A stretch of 64,000 bases of DNA. Origin: Silicimonas algicola. Lineage in GTDB: Bacteria; Pseudomonadota; Alphaproteobacteria; Rhodobacterales; Rhodobacteraceae. The position numbers and the translations under genes are program-made. Shown here one piece after another: positions 18,050 to 26,677 of the stretch; positions within the stretch are counted from its first letter, which is position 1, and the number at the start of each line of letters is the position of its first letter. The DNA is taken from the NCBI RefSeq assembly GCF_003148765.1, contig NZ_QGGV01000009.1, forward strand, positions 62,001 to 126,000. The letters run 5' to 3'. The notes under the pieces are model-generated. The model saw only the letters and a list, made by a program, of their open reading frames with translations. It was not told the DNA's origin and ran no database searches.

Positions 18050-21000
18050 ATGACTTGGCATATCACCGCTCGCATGGCTTGGCATGATCGCGGCTGGGAC
18101 GGCCGGGTCTGCGATGATCCAGCAGCCAACACATACTGCACGGGCAGCCATTCGCTTCTTTCAGAGCGACTTGCGCGGGAAAAGCGGATCGAATGCGAGC
18201 GGCCATGCGCGGCGCTCGACGCCGACTTGCCCGACTATCAGCCGCCCTGCTTCTGGACGTCATCCGCTTTCGCGCCGAAGCCGACGAAAGTCTTGCACCG
18301 TCATCCGTTCCCGCAATATCGTGACGAGAAGCAGATCGAGGAGATGCTTCCCGCAAATTCGGTTTACACTTGGCCATTCCGCCTCGCGATGACGCATTCG
18401 TCGAAGAACCGGCACGGCAATTACTTTCCTGACCTTGATGCCCGGATCAAACGCTTTGCCGGAAGGCTCAGTCCCGGTCGGTCACTGGTCTTCTTCTACC
18501 TGAACTACGACAACCCGGTCTCAGCGGACGATTACAAATATGCACTCGTAGGGTGTGCCCGCCTTGCTGACTTCGCAATGAGCGGCGAATTCCCGTTCGA
18601 CGCAGATGAGTTGGCAGAAATCCGCGGCTCGAATCCGCGGATGAAGAACTTCCCGGTCGAGAATTGGGCGTTGCAGTTGAGCCATGAAGGTGCCGCCGAT
18701 GGCATCGTGCTTCCGTATCATGCCTATTTAGCCCACATCGCTGCGAATCCCGACGACGAAGCCAAGCTCGACGAAATTCGCGTGCTGGTCGACGAGCCAG
18801 CGCTGCTTCCCAACTTCAAGTATGTCTCCGAGCAGGTCCATGACGACCACGCGCTCGGGCTGCTCTACAAGCTCAAGCGCGCACTGGCGCGAGCACAGGA
18901 ACACGGCATCGCCGATGTCGATGCCATGGTCGACCGGATTGAGAATTATATCGCTGACGCCTGGACCGACCGCGGCCTCTATCCGGGTCTCGGATCGGTG
19001 CTCAACGTCCTCGCCGACCTGGCGGAAGGCGAATTTCAGGTCGAAGGCAGCCGCGGCGCAGCGCTTACCGCAGCGCTGCGCGACTCGCTCGGCGAGGGCG
19101 AGGACTTGCTCGATTCAGCGATCTCGCTGCTCGAATCCAAGGACCCCTTGCCCCGGGCATTGTCGGCGCATAAGGCGACGGTGCGCGATGCGCGGGCGGG
19201 GTATCGCGACAACAAGAGCCTCAAGACGCTGCTCCGTAAGCTGACGCTGTTCACGCTGACCCCACGTCAGGTAGGGCGCATCCTGTTTCCCGAGGACGGC
19301 GACCCGCACGCTTTCGCCGGCCTCGCGCTGTCACCGGACGACATCGCCGCCAACCCCTACGTGCTCGCCGAAAGCTATGTTCCTGCGACCCGCAATGCGC
19401 GCAACGAACGCGAGGATCTCGACCGCGAGCAGCGCAGCGATGCAGCGATCGACTATGGCGTCATCGACATCGGTATGTTCCCCGATCATCGCCATCTCGA
19501 ACGCCGCGATGATCTCCACGATCTCACGGTCACCGGCCCCGAGCGGCTCCGCGCCTTCGTGTATGAGGCGCTGACCGCCGCTGAGGCGCAAGGTCATAGC
19601 TTCGTGTCGACCGGCACGTTGGTCGAGCATGCCGCACGCCATCCGCTCTTTTACCGCGACAAGCTCAACGTCAACGAGGCGCAGTTCCTCTCGAATGAGC
19701 ATCTCGCCCATTTCCGCGAGAGGATGCACATCGAGAATGTTGACGGCACCCACTACTTCTATCTCCAGCGCGCCTGGCATGCCGAACAAATAGTTACCCG
19801 CTTCGTTTGCGAACGGCTCAAGCTGCCGGCACTAACGCGCAATCTCTCTTGGATCGCCGGCTATGTCAGCACCGAGTCCACCGCGCTTGCTGCTGAGATC
19901 GACGGGTTCGACGCCGAGGGATTCGGCATCGAACGCACGCGGATGATGACGAGCGCGATGACGCAGCGCTTCTACTGCGTGACGGGCCGGCCAGGGTCGG
20001 GCAAGAGCCAAGCGATCGCCGAGCTGCTCAAGCGCTTCGATGCCGCGAACGAGCGCACAATCGTGCTTGCACCCACGGGCAAGGCGGCGCTGCGCCTCAA
20101 TGCCGAGGCACCGGAAGATGTGACATGGGAAGCGGAGACTATCGACCGGTGGATTTGGCGATCGGGCCTAAGTAATTATCTGAGCGATGGCGCTGATTCA
20201 ATGGCCATGGCACGAGAGCCGCGCTTCGAGCAATTCGACAATCTCGTCATCGACGAAATGTCGATGGTAAATCTCCATCACGTCGCCTTGTTGTTCCGTG
20301 CAATCGAAGTGCATCAGCCGACATCCACGCTACGCGTGATCCTTGTCGGTGATGAGAATCAGTTGCCCCCAATCGGCTGCGGTAAGCCATTCCAAGACGT
20401 GATTAGCTATTTGCGCGGGGAGCCTGACTATCAGACCGTCAACACCGTCCGCCTCACCGCCAACTGCAGGCAGCGCCACGATTCGACCGTGATTGAGGCG
20501 GCGCACCTCTTTGTCGGCAAGAGCCGCTACCATGACGAGCTCTATGCGAAGCTTCGCGAGGGCGGAAGGGTCAGCGACTATCTCGATGTCCGGTATTTCA
20601 GTGGTGCCCAAGAACTGCAGAGCCACGTCGCCGATTTCGTGACCACCACGCTTGACATCGCAGTGCCTGATCACCGCGACCGCTCGCAGCAGGAAGCATT
20701 CAACCTGCTCCTTAAACTCTACGACAAGGGCCATGTCCCCAAGAACGATGCGGCGGCGCTGGAGCTGGACCGGGTGCAGTTGCTTTCGCCCTATCGCGGC
20801 GGCCCGACCGGTGCGCTCGGCCTTAGCAACTTCGTGCGGGACACATATCGCGCCGAAGCCAAGGAGGACGAGTGGAAGCAAAAGAACGGCTTCGTCCACT
20901 CGGACAAGATCGTCCGCATTCGCAATTACTATGTCTACAACGACAAAACCAAGCAACGCGAGTTGCGCCTGTCGAACGGATCGGTCGGAGTGTTGTGCGG

Positions 21001-21745
21001 AGGCCGCAAGGGCTGGAAAGCATTCTTTGCCGAGAGCAAGTGTGGATTCGACTGGGGCAAGCTTGATCCTGAGGATTTCGAACTCGCCTATGGCCTGACC
21101 GTCCACAAGGCGCAGGGCAGCGAATTCGAGGAAGTGCTGGTCGTGGTGCCCGACCGTCGGGCGCTGTTGTCACGCGAAATGATCTACACCGCGATGACAC
21201 GGTCAAAGACGCGCCTCACCCTGCTCGTCGAAAAGTCAGAACGCGCTAACCCGTTGGCGGTGGCGCGCGATCGCTCGGTGCTTGCGCAGCGCAACTCCTC
21301 GGTATTCGCACGCCCATTTGACGCCGCAAGGCTGTTCGAGCCTGAGAACGGGGTCAAGGTTCGCTCCAAGATTGAATACATGATTTACCAGGCGCTGGTC
21401 ACCGCACGCAACGCGGGCACCTTGAATTTCAGCTATGAGTCAGCGCTCGACCTGCCGTTCGGGGAGCGGACCGTCACAGTGCATCCCGACTTCGTCGTCC
21501 AGTCGGGTGGTCGGACTTACTTTTGGGAGCACCTTGGCATGCTCGACCGACAGGATTATGCCCGCGACTGGCGCGAGCGACGGCGTGCCTATGCCGCCGC
21601 CGGGTATGAAGCGGCGCTGCTGACAACCGACGATCTGTCCGGCGTCCGCGCCGATCAACTCGCGAAAGTTGTCCGCGACATCACCGCGGGCAATCTCGCC
21701 GGGCGGGCCGACTTGGGCTGGTCACTGCACCACTACACCCTTTAA
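18050..21745 (+). CDS. RecD-like superfamily 1 helicase with C-terminal PD-(D/E)XK nuclease
   Basis: 1,231 residues. Residues 1-600 hold no motif I recognise (begins WHITARMAWHDRGWDG; rich in D, H and aromatic residues). SF1 helicase motifs follow: Walker A TGRPGSGKSQAI (about 645), Walker B NLVIDEMSMVN (about 732), VGDENQLPPIGCG (about 767), LTVHKAQGSEFEEV (about 1013) and YTAMTRSKTRLTLL (about 1046), as in RecD/UvrD-C enzymes. The tail has a nuclease core: KIEYMIYQAL (E near 1107), HPDFVV (D near 1146) and YFWEHLGML (E near 1159), the D-xn-ExH form of PD-(D/E)XK. Likely unwinds and cuts DNA in the cytoplasm. Lying alone with an HNH gene inside an integrase-bearing region, it is a candidate phage-defence protein. 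Confidence 0.8.
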   Translation: MTWHITARMAWHDRGWDGRVCDDPAANTYCTGSHSLLSERLAREKRIECERPCAALDADLPDYQPPCFWTSSAFAPKPTKVLHRHPFPQYRDEKQIEEMLPANSVYTWPFRLAMTHSSKNRHGNYFPDLDARIKRFAGRLSPGRSLVFFYLNYDNPVSADDYKYALVGCARLADFAMSGEFPFDADELAEIRGSNPRMKNFPVENWALQLSHEGAADGIVLPYHAYLAHIAANPDDEAKLDEIRVLVDEPALLPNFKYVSEQVHDDHALGLLYKLKRALARAQEHGIADVDAMVDRIENYIADAWTDRGLYPGLGSVLNVLADLAEGEFQVEGSRGAALTAALRDSLGEGEDLLDSAISLLESKDPLPRALSAHKATVRDARAGYRDNKSLKTLLRKLTLFTLTPRQVGRILFPEDGDPHAFAGLALSPDDIAANPYVLAESYVPATRNARNEREDLDREQRSDAAIDYGVIDIGMFPDHRHLERRDDLHDLTVTGPERLRAFVYEALTAAEAQGHSFVSTGTLVEHAARHPLFYRDKLNVNEAQFLSNEHLAHFRERMHIENVDGTHYFYLQRAWHAEQIVTRFVCERLKLPALTRNLSWIAGYVSTESTALAAEIDGFDAEGFGIERTRMMTSAMTQRFYCVTGRPGSGKSQAIAELLKRFDAANERTIVLAPTGKAALRLNAEAPEDVTWEAETIDRWIWRSGLSNYLSDGADSMAMAREPRFEQFDNLVIDEMSMVNLHHVALLFRAIEVHQPTSTLRVILVGDENQLPPIGCGKPFQDVISYLRGEPDYQTVNTVRLTANCRQRHDSTVIEAAHLFVGKSRYHDELYAKLREGGRVSDYLDVRYFSGAQELQSHVADFVTTTLDIAVPDHRDRSQQEAFNLLLKLYDKGHVPKNDAAALELDRVQLLSPYRGGPTGALGLSNFVRDTYRAEAKEDEWKQKNGFVHSDKIVRIRNYYVYNDKTKQRELRLSNGSVGVLCGGRKGWKAFFAESKCGFDWGKLDPEDFELAYGLTVHKAQGSEFEEVLVVVPDRRALLSREMIYTAMTRSKTRLTLLVEKSERANPLAVARDRSVLAQRNSSVFARPFDAARLFEPENGVKVRSKIEYMIYQALVTARNAGTLNFSYESALDLPFGERTVTVHPDFVVQSGGRTYFWEHLGMLDRQDYARDWRERRRAYAAAGYEAALLTTDDLSGVRADQLAKVVRDITAGNLAGRADLGWSLHHYTL

Positions 21746-22457
21746 TTACTCACAGGTTCGGTAGTCGAGTGATTGTCCGATCTCGAAACGGGGCGTTTGT
21801 TCTCGGCGCTTGGCTGAGCATTGACGCCTGTCTGCAGTTCACCCGGAAATAGCCATTCACGACTGCCGCATCGAACGACTGCTCTCCGCCCCTTCTTCCC
21901 GAAAGTCTTGGCGGCGGCGACAGAAATCGAGCACGTACGGCGAATAGCAGGAAGGTCCCCGATCCAGACATTGCCGCATGTTTGGTGCGACCGCTAACGG
22001 CAGAAGGAATTCGCAGTTACAAACTCGTGGACCGACGTCCGCCACTCACCAGCAAGCGAGGGAGAGCTGATATCCGAATGCTCTGCATAGGTGTCCATTC
22101 GAGCCTAGCGCGATCTTAGCGGCATAACACTCTCGCTTTCTGTCGGCAGGTGAGCTCCCGAGCAAAAGGCATAGGACGACCAGCCCCGGCATCTTGCCCG
22201 GACCGTCCCCATGCCCTCAGCAGTCCTGTCGGCCGGAGCCGCCCCGTCGCTTCAGGCCCAACTGGTCGTGCGTCCTCGCCAGCTAGTCGGTAGCTACTTG
22301 CGACGCCTGAACGCTGCGCCGGGAACCGGGCTTCTACCTTTCGGACTGCCCGTGGCATGTGGTCCCGCCCCGTGGTATGCCTTTCCGATCTGGTGCCACC
22401 GTCTTGCAAACCGTCCACCAGATCGACCCCGTGCTAAGAGTGCGGGGTCACTCTTTT
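21746..22457. other. Gene-poor stretch after the helicase-nuclease gene
   Basis: About 710 bases. ORFs of 60-100 codons on both strands (for example minus 22116-22418) lack protein-like composition and ribosome sites. I see no terminator, RNA gene or intact mobile element; it is probably junction DNA between two accessory pieces. Confidence 0.4.
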
Positions 22458-22679
22458 TCAGTTCTCCTCAATCAACTGAATGTCATCTTGTGGCTCGGAC
22501 CCGACCAGCTCATCGACAAGGTGCTCCATAGTCGATCGCTGCTTATTACTGGGGTGCCATGCCGGGTTCTTCGCCTGCTTTAGAACAGAACGAGCAAATC
22601 CCTTTGCCCATTCGTTCCCCGGCTCCTTGGCAGTTGCGCGCATGTGATAGAGAAGCAGGTCGAGTGGGCGTCCAGTCAC
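22458..22679 (-). CDS. Small hypothetical protein of the AlpA-led operon
   Basis: 73 residues from a GTG that overlaps the TGA of the upstream gene (GTGA), a typical translational-coupling junction. Helical at the start (LDLLLYHMRATAKEPGNEW), acidic at the end (LVGSEPQDDIQLIEEN). Family unknown. Last gene of a three-gene minus-strand group downstream of the integrase. Confidence 0.6.
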   Translation of the reverse strand: MTGRPLDLLLYHMRATAKEPGNEWAKGFARSVLKQAKNPAWHPSNKQRSTMEHLVDELVGSEPQDDIQLIEEN

Positions 22680-22954
22680 TGGCTCGCCCCCATGCGCTGG
22701 AGCAAGCGCTGATACTGTTCATCAGTCATCGACCAGAGAACGGCCTTCGCGAGAAAGGCGCGCTCCTCTGGCGATAGTCGCAGGTAGAGGACAGCCGCCA
22801 GGCTCCACATTGCCCACTCGTCCTGTAGCGTCAGTGAATAACCAACCATTCTTGCGACCGCCTTGAGTCGTGGTTTGGCGCGTCGAGACATCGTGGAGCG
22901 GCTACGTGTTCTCCCTTTTCGTGCTCCATCCCTGGTCTGGATTCCCCTGGACAT
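22676..22954 (-). CDS. Small hypothetical helical protein
   Basis: 92 residues if started at ATG 22954, three nt after the stop of the AlpA-like gene; an internal ATG at 22891 would give 71 residues and removes a basic leader. The core (SLTLQDEWAMWSLAAVLYLR, LSPEERAFLAKAVLW) is made of amphipathic helices, not a clear membrane span. Not recognised. Its coupling with the AlpA-like gene suggests a role in maintenance or control of the mobile element. Confidence 0.6.
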   Translation of the reverse strand: MSRGIQTRDGARKGRTRSRSTMSRRAKPRLKAVARMVGYSLTLQDEWAMWSLAAVLYLRLSPEERAFLAKAVLWSMTDEQYQRLLQRMGASQ

Positions 22955-22957
22955 TAG

Positions 22958-23143
22958 CTAAGTTGCCTGCTCCGCGCGGCTTTCGAGCCACGCAGAGATA
23001 TCACCCGAGCGCCATCTGACGGCTCGAGCGCCGAGCTTTAGCGGCTGGGGGAACTCCCCCTGCTTCATCCACGCGTAGATTGTCGAACGTGAAAGCCCGG
23101 TGCGGGTTTCAACTTCGCCGCGACGAAGTAACTTCTCTGACAT
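22958..23143 (-). CDS. AlpA-family excisionase/transcriptional regulator
   Basis: 61 residues, the usual size for AlpA/MerR-like DNA-binding proteins. It shows the winged-helix pattern LLRRGEVETRTGLSRSTIYA, the following WMKQGEFPQPLKLGARAVRW and the ending DISAWLESR. AlpA proteins control integrase genes or act as excision factors of P4-like elements. It lies downstream of the integrase and a hypothetical gene on the same strand and leads two tightly packed small genes. Confidence 0.9.
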   Translation of the reverse strand: MSEKLLRRGEVETRTGLSRSTIYAWMKQGEFPQPLKLGARAVRWRSGDISAWLESRAEQAT

Positions 23144-23212
23144 CGAGCCCTTCCTTGCAGTTATCGGAACTGCAGGGACCTCAACAGAAAAGCACCGTGG
23201 ATTGGTCAGCAG

Positions 23213-23833
23213 CTAGCGTTCAATCTGGTCCTTGTTGGGTACTGAGCTGAGAGAACGGAGCGCGGTCGCTGCCCTGAGTGTGTTTCCGTCACCATCGCGG
23301 AACTCAAGCGCCTCAAGGACCTCTTCGAGAAAGCGACCGAAAGGTCCTGGGCCGTGGAAGCGCTGCGAGGTCGGCGCCTTTTTGCCCGTCTCGGATTCCC
23401 AGATATTCCGGCAAATGTGCGCCACGGCAGCCGCTTCCCAGTTCCGCCGCTCTTTAGCATCTGGGATCCGATATCGACGGGCATACTTTAGCAAGCCAGT
23501 CGCTGTGTCTCGAATCTTCACTAATGATATTTGAACAAAGTCCTCGGCATCTTTAAAATCTTGATGTCCTTGTCCCGGAAACTCGAATTCGATTGAACGA
23601 TAGATCGTAGTTCTTGTCTCCTCTTGCATATCCTCGAGGCACGATATCGCACCTTGCAGATGCCTTCGAAGGCTTTCCAGACTTGCGACGTCACGCTGAT
23701 GCCCAAGCAAGAATGCGCTGCTACCGAGGCCCATCGCAGAAATCTGCCAAGCGCGATACTCTGGATCACCGCAACGCGGGAGATGCTTCAAGATAGCATT
23801 TTTCAACCTACCGTAATCTTTTTTGTGAGACAT
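23213..23833 (-). CDS. Hypothetical protein coupled to the integrase
   Basis: 206 residues. Its ATG shares a base with the TAA of the integrase gene (TAATG), so it is translated from the same message. Composition is that of a soluble helical protein (SLESLRRHLQGAISCLEDMQ, AAAVAHICRNIWESETGKK). No family recognised. Genes in this place in integrative elements are often poorly conserved cargo or accessory factors. Confidence 0.65.
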   Translation of the reverse strand: MSHKKDYGRLKNAILKHLPRCGDPEYRAWQISAMGLGSSAFLLGHQRDVASLESLRRHLQGAISCLEDMQEETRTTIYRSIEFEFPGQGHQDFKDAEDFVQISLVKIRDTATGLLKYARRYRIPDAKERRNWEAAAVAHICRNIWESETGKKAPTSQRFHGPGPFGRFLEEVLEALEFRDGDGNTLRAATALRSLSSVPNKDQIER

Positions 23834-25023
23834 TAGTAGCTCTGCAACGGCACAATTACCGCACCTTCTTTCCCGCTCAGAAAGTGATCCCAGCTACTCA
23901 TCATTGCTCGACGCTTCTGGAAGAGATCACTTCGTGCATAAGCCTGCTCCGCTGCGTCGCCCATCTTGTGTCCAAGGGCGGCCTCCTGTACTTCGCGCGG
24001 AAAATTCGTGCGCTCTTGGCCCCAAGTACGGAAAGACGTTCTGAAGCCGTGTATGTCGGCATTGAAACCCAGTTCTTTGACCAACTTGGAAAGTGTCATG
24101 TCTGACAGCGCCTTTCCGCGGACGCTGGGAAACACGAGACCGGGGCCATCCTGCAGAGATATCGCTTCATCGAGAATTTCCAGCGCTCGTTCTGAAAGTG
24201 GGACGCGATGCGGACGCTTCTGCTTCGCCCTTGACGCTGGCACGGTCCAGGTCTTCGTCTCGAAATCGATCTCTTCCCAATGGGCCAAGCGAACCTCTCC
24301 AGATCGGCTCGCGGTCAGGATCAGGAACTCGATTGCCATCTTTGTCGCCGTCCATGCACGCGAGGCGTGTATGGCCTCGATGCAGTCAGCGACTTCCGAG
24401 TAGTGGAGCGACTTGCGATGCTGCGGCTCGCGCGTCTCACGGGGCAGGGCGAGCGCTTGTGTCGTTGCCGGGTTGTCCTTGCACACGCCTTCGGCGATCC
24501 CCCACTTGAACACCGACGAGACCCGGTAGATCAGTTTCTTGGCGACCCCCGGTGCCCTTTCTCGTGCACCAAGGATCGCCTGACGAACTTCTGCGCTAGT
24601 CACATCCGGCAGCGAGACATCGCCGAATCTGGGCCAGATGTAAGTCTCGAGAGAAGACAGAAAGGCAGCGCGGTCTTTCGGGTTTTTCCAAGTTGGAGAC
24701 AGCTCTTCGTGGGTCTTTTTTGCTGCCTCCCGAAAGGTCAACGCTGCCTTGACGCGACGCTTCTCGGCTAGTGGGTCCCCGCCGCCCCGCACTAACCTCT
24801 TGTTCTCCAGCGCCTGCTCCCGTGCTTCGGCGAGCGTGACGACCGGCGGACTGCCTAGGCCAAGTTCACGCCGCTTGCGGCGAACGGTGACGCGCTGCAC
24901 CCAGAACCGGCTGCCGTTTGGTTTGACCAACAGGAACAGGCCTGTGCCTTTTCCATCGTGATACTTGCCTGGTTCCTTCACCGAACCGACGAAGGCTGCA
25001 GTCAGAGCCTTTGAGCGAGACAA
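23833..25023 (-). CDS. Tyrosine recombinase/integrase, P4 type
   Basis: 396 residues starting at TTG 25023, with a strong AAAGGAGG site before it. The N-terminal part (YHDGKGTGLFLLVKPNGSRF, then RRELGLGSPPVVTLAEARE) is the DUF4102 arm-binding domain of P4-type integrases. The catalytic set is complete: R240 (TASRSGE), a Lys near 267, H325 and R328 (HGFRTSF), H352 (LGHK) and Y362 (AYARSD). It should cut and join DNA at an attachment site, and is located at the right end of the accessory region, reading inward. Confidence 0.95.
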   Translation of the reverse strand: MSRSKALTAAFVGSVKEPGKYHDGKGTGLFLLVKPNGSRFWVQRVTVRRKRRELGLGSPPVVTLAEAREQALENKRLVRGGGDPLAEKRRVKAALTFREAAKKTHEELSPTWKNPKDRAAFLSSLETYIWPRFGDVSLPDVTSAEVRQAILGARERAPGVAKKLIYRVSSVFKWGIAEGVCKDNPATTQALALPRETREPQHRKSLHYSEVADCIEAIHASRAWTATKMAIEFLILTASRSGEVRLAHWEEIDFETKTWTVPASRAKQKRPHRVPLSERALEILDEAISLQDGPGLVFPSVRGKALSDMTLSKLVKELGFNADIHGFRTSFRTWGQERTNFPREVQEAALGHKMGDAAEQAYARSDLFQKRRAMMSSWDHFLSGKEGAVIVPLQSY

Positions 25024-25040
25024 CGGCGTTCCTCCTTTAG

Positions 25041-25060
25041 TCCCCCCTAAAAATGGGGGA
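25041..25060. repeat. Inverted repeat upstream of the integrase start
   Basis: TCCCCC and GGGGGA flank an A+T-rich octamer 18 to 37 nt upstream of the integrase TTG. It could be an operator or hairpin in the leader. Too short to decide. Confidence 0.35.
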
Positions 25061-25280
25061 ACATGTCGGAACCTACAAGAACGTCTAGGTCGAAAATCGT
25101 CAAGGTATCAAAACATCGTTTGATATTAGGCGGACATCTACGGTATTTGGTGGCCCCTGCTATGGCGCCTCCCCAGCGCGCCAATTTACATAAGCTTTCT
25201 GCGCAATTGCGCATTCGAAGCCTAAACGTTGTCAATGCTGTAAGGCAGATGGACGCGGGTCAGGCGGTTAGCGCGAGAGC
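25061..25280. other. Right junction of the accessory region
   Basis: About 220 bases between the integrase leader and the SDR gene. It contains a 14-bp perfect palindrome TGCGCAATTGCGCA at 25200-25213. I find no tRNA or tmRNA end here, although P4-type integrases usually sit beside one, so the attachment site is not identified. Confidence 0.4.
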
Positions 25281-26054
25281 TCACGCAGCGGTCATCCCGC
25301 CGTCCACCGTATAGGCGGCTCCGTTGACATAGGCCGCGTCGTCGGACGCAAGGAAGGCCACGACACCAGCCACCTCGTCGGGGGTGCCATAGCGCCGCAT
25401 CGGGATTGTCGCCGCGAATGCGTCATGGGCGGCTGCTGCCGCTCCGGGTCTGGCGCCTTCCTCGATCGACTTCATCATTCGGCTGTCGATAGGGCCGGGG
25501 TTGATGCAGTTCACGCGAATGCCCTTGGGACCCCATTCCACTGCCGCCGCTCTCGTCAGGCCCAACACGGCATGCTTGCTGGCCACATAGGCGCTCAGGC
25601 CCGCCGATCCGGTCAGACCGGCCACGCTGGAGGAATTGATGATGCTGCCGTGCCCAGCCCTGGCCATGACCGGTATGACAAGCTTCATTCCAAGGAAGAT
25701 GCCGATCACGTTGACCTCCATCACTTTCCGGAAGGCGTCCGTCGGGAAGTCCGGGATTGGGGCGACCGGGCCCTCGATCCCTGCATTGTTGAAGAAGATG
25801 TCGATGGTGCCGAAGTTTTCGACGGTCGCAGCGACGGCGGCGCTGAAGGCTGCCTCGTCGGTCACGTCCGCCTCCAGCACCAGAAGGCGCGCGGCATCCG
25901 GGACCGCAGCGCGCAGCGGACCGAAGTCCGCACCTGCCACGTCGGTAGCGGCAATAGTCGCCCCCCGGGCTGCAAGCAGTCTGGCGGACGCCAATCCGAG
26001 CGCACCCGCGGCGCCGGTCACGAGGGCGATCTTTCCGGTCATGGATTGGGTCAT
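25281..26054 (-). CDS. Short-chain dehydrogenase/reductase
   Basis: 257 residues from ATG 26054, with AAAGGAAAG just upstream. Classical SDR: nucleotide motif TGAAGALG (about 13-20), DVT then NNAG (FFNNAGIEG), catalytic S (INSSSVAG) and YxxxK (YVASK), and INPGPI after it. The end, YVNGAAYTVDGGMTAA, is typical. D in AATDVAGA after the second strand suggests NAD preference. The substrate cannot be told. It is the first chromosomal-looking gene right of the integrase. Confidence 0.9.
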   Translation of the reverse strand: MTQSMTGKIALVTGAAGALGLASARLLAARGATIAATDVAGADFGPLRAAVPDAARLLVLEADVTDEAAFSAAVAATVENFGTIDIFFNNAGIEGPVAPIPDFPTDAFRKVMEVNVIGIFLGMKLVIPVMARAGHGSIINSSSVAGLTGSAGLSAYVASKHAVLGLTRAAAVEWGPKGIRVNCINPGPIDSRMMKSIEEGARPGAAAAAHDAFAATIPMRRYGTPDEVAGVVAFLASDDAAYVNGAAYTVDGGMTAA

Positions 26055-26677
26055 CGTCTTTCCTTTACGGTAATTCCTGCTGCACAACGGATAGTCGGGC
26101 CGCCCACCCGGTGCTTGGGACGAAGGGGACAGTTGCATCGGGTGGGACGGGTCGTTCCCCGGCGGCGGCAACGGGACGTGTTCCACCGCAGGGTCATGAC
26201 TGAATATGGATCATCAATCAGGGCCGCGCACTGCCTCAGGTTGGTGCAGGCGGTCGAAGTTCTTGTCGTCCGTCGGTCGCAGTCTGGGCTGCGTCCAGGT
26301 TCGCCTGCCGCACCATGGCCTGCGGCGCGGCGACCTGCCACCCCGGCAGTAATGTCGCCGAGGGCTCAGACCCGGAGGTGCCGCGATGGTCGGGAGCGGG
26401 ATGCTGCGGGTTGCGGACGCACCGCTGGCAACCGCCGCTCACAGGCCTCGTCGGATGCGTCAACGACCTTGGTCGAAAAGTCGGACGCAGTGTGGTGTTC
26501 CGGCATGTCCATCGGACCCCCGGAAACCCGCGAACGGTCCGGGCGGGACGGCAGACGGATGATCGCGGAATTCTACAAGCTTGGTTTTCGTCACATGCTG
26601 ATCTGTATCAAGGCGCGCACCAGCACCCCATGTGAAGCAGGCGAATGGAAGTCCTGCCGGAAAGGGAAGGCTGACGG
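26055..26677. other. Intergenic region between divergent SDR and cbpA-like genes
   Basis: About 620 bases between two divergent genes. ORFs on both strands (for example minus 26051-26341, 26236-26463) are overlapping, compositionally odd and lack ribosome sites; I reject them. It must hold the two promoters; no clear operator seen. Confidence 0.4.

Noticed and set aside
22116-22418. 100-codon minus-strand ORF after the helicase-nuclease gene
   Set aside because: No ribosome site, Arg/Gly-rich random-looking composition, no coupling to the small genes next to it.
25200-25213. 14-bp palindrome as integrase attachment site
   Set aside because: A perfect palindrome near the integrase is suggestive, but I found no second copy at the left side of the region, so I do not call it att.
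26051-26463. ORFs between the SDR and cbpA-like genes
   Set aside because: Overlapping short frames on both strands with unnatural composition; the interval is better explained as control DNA.
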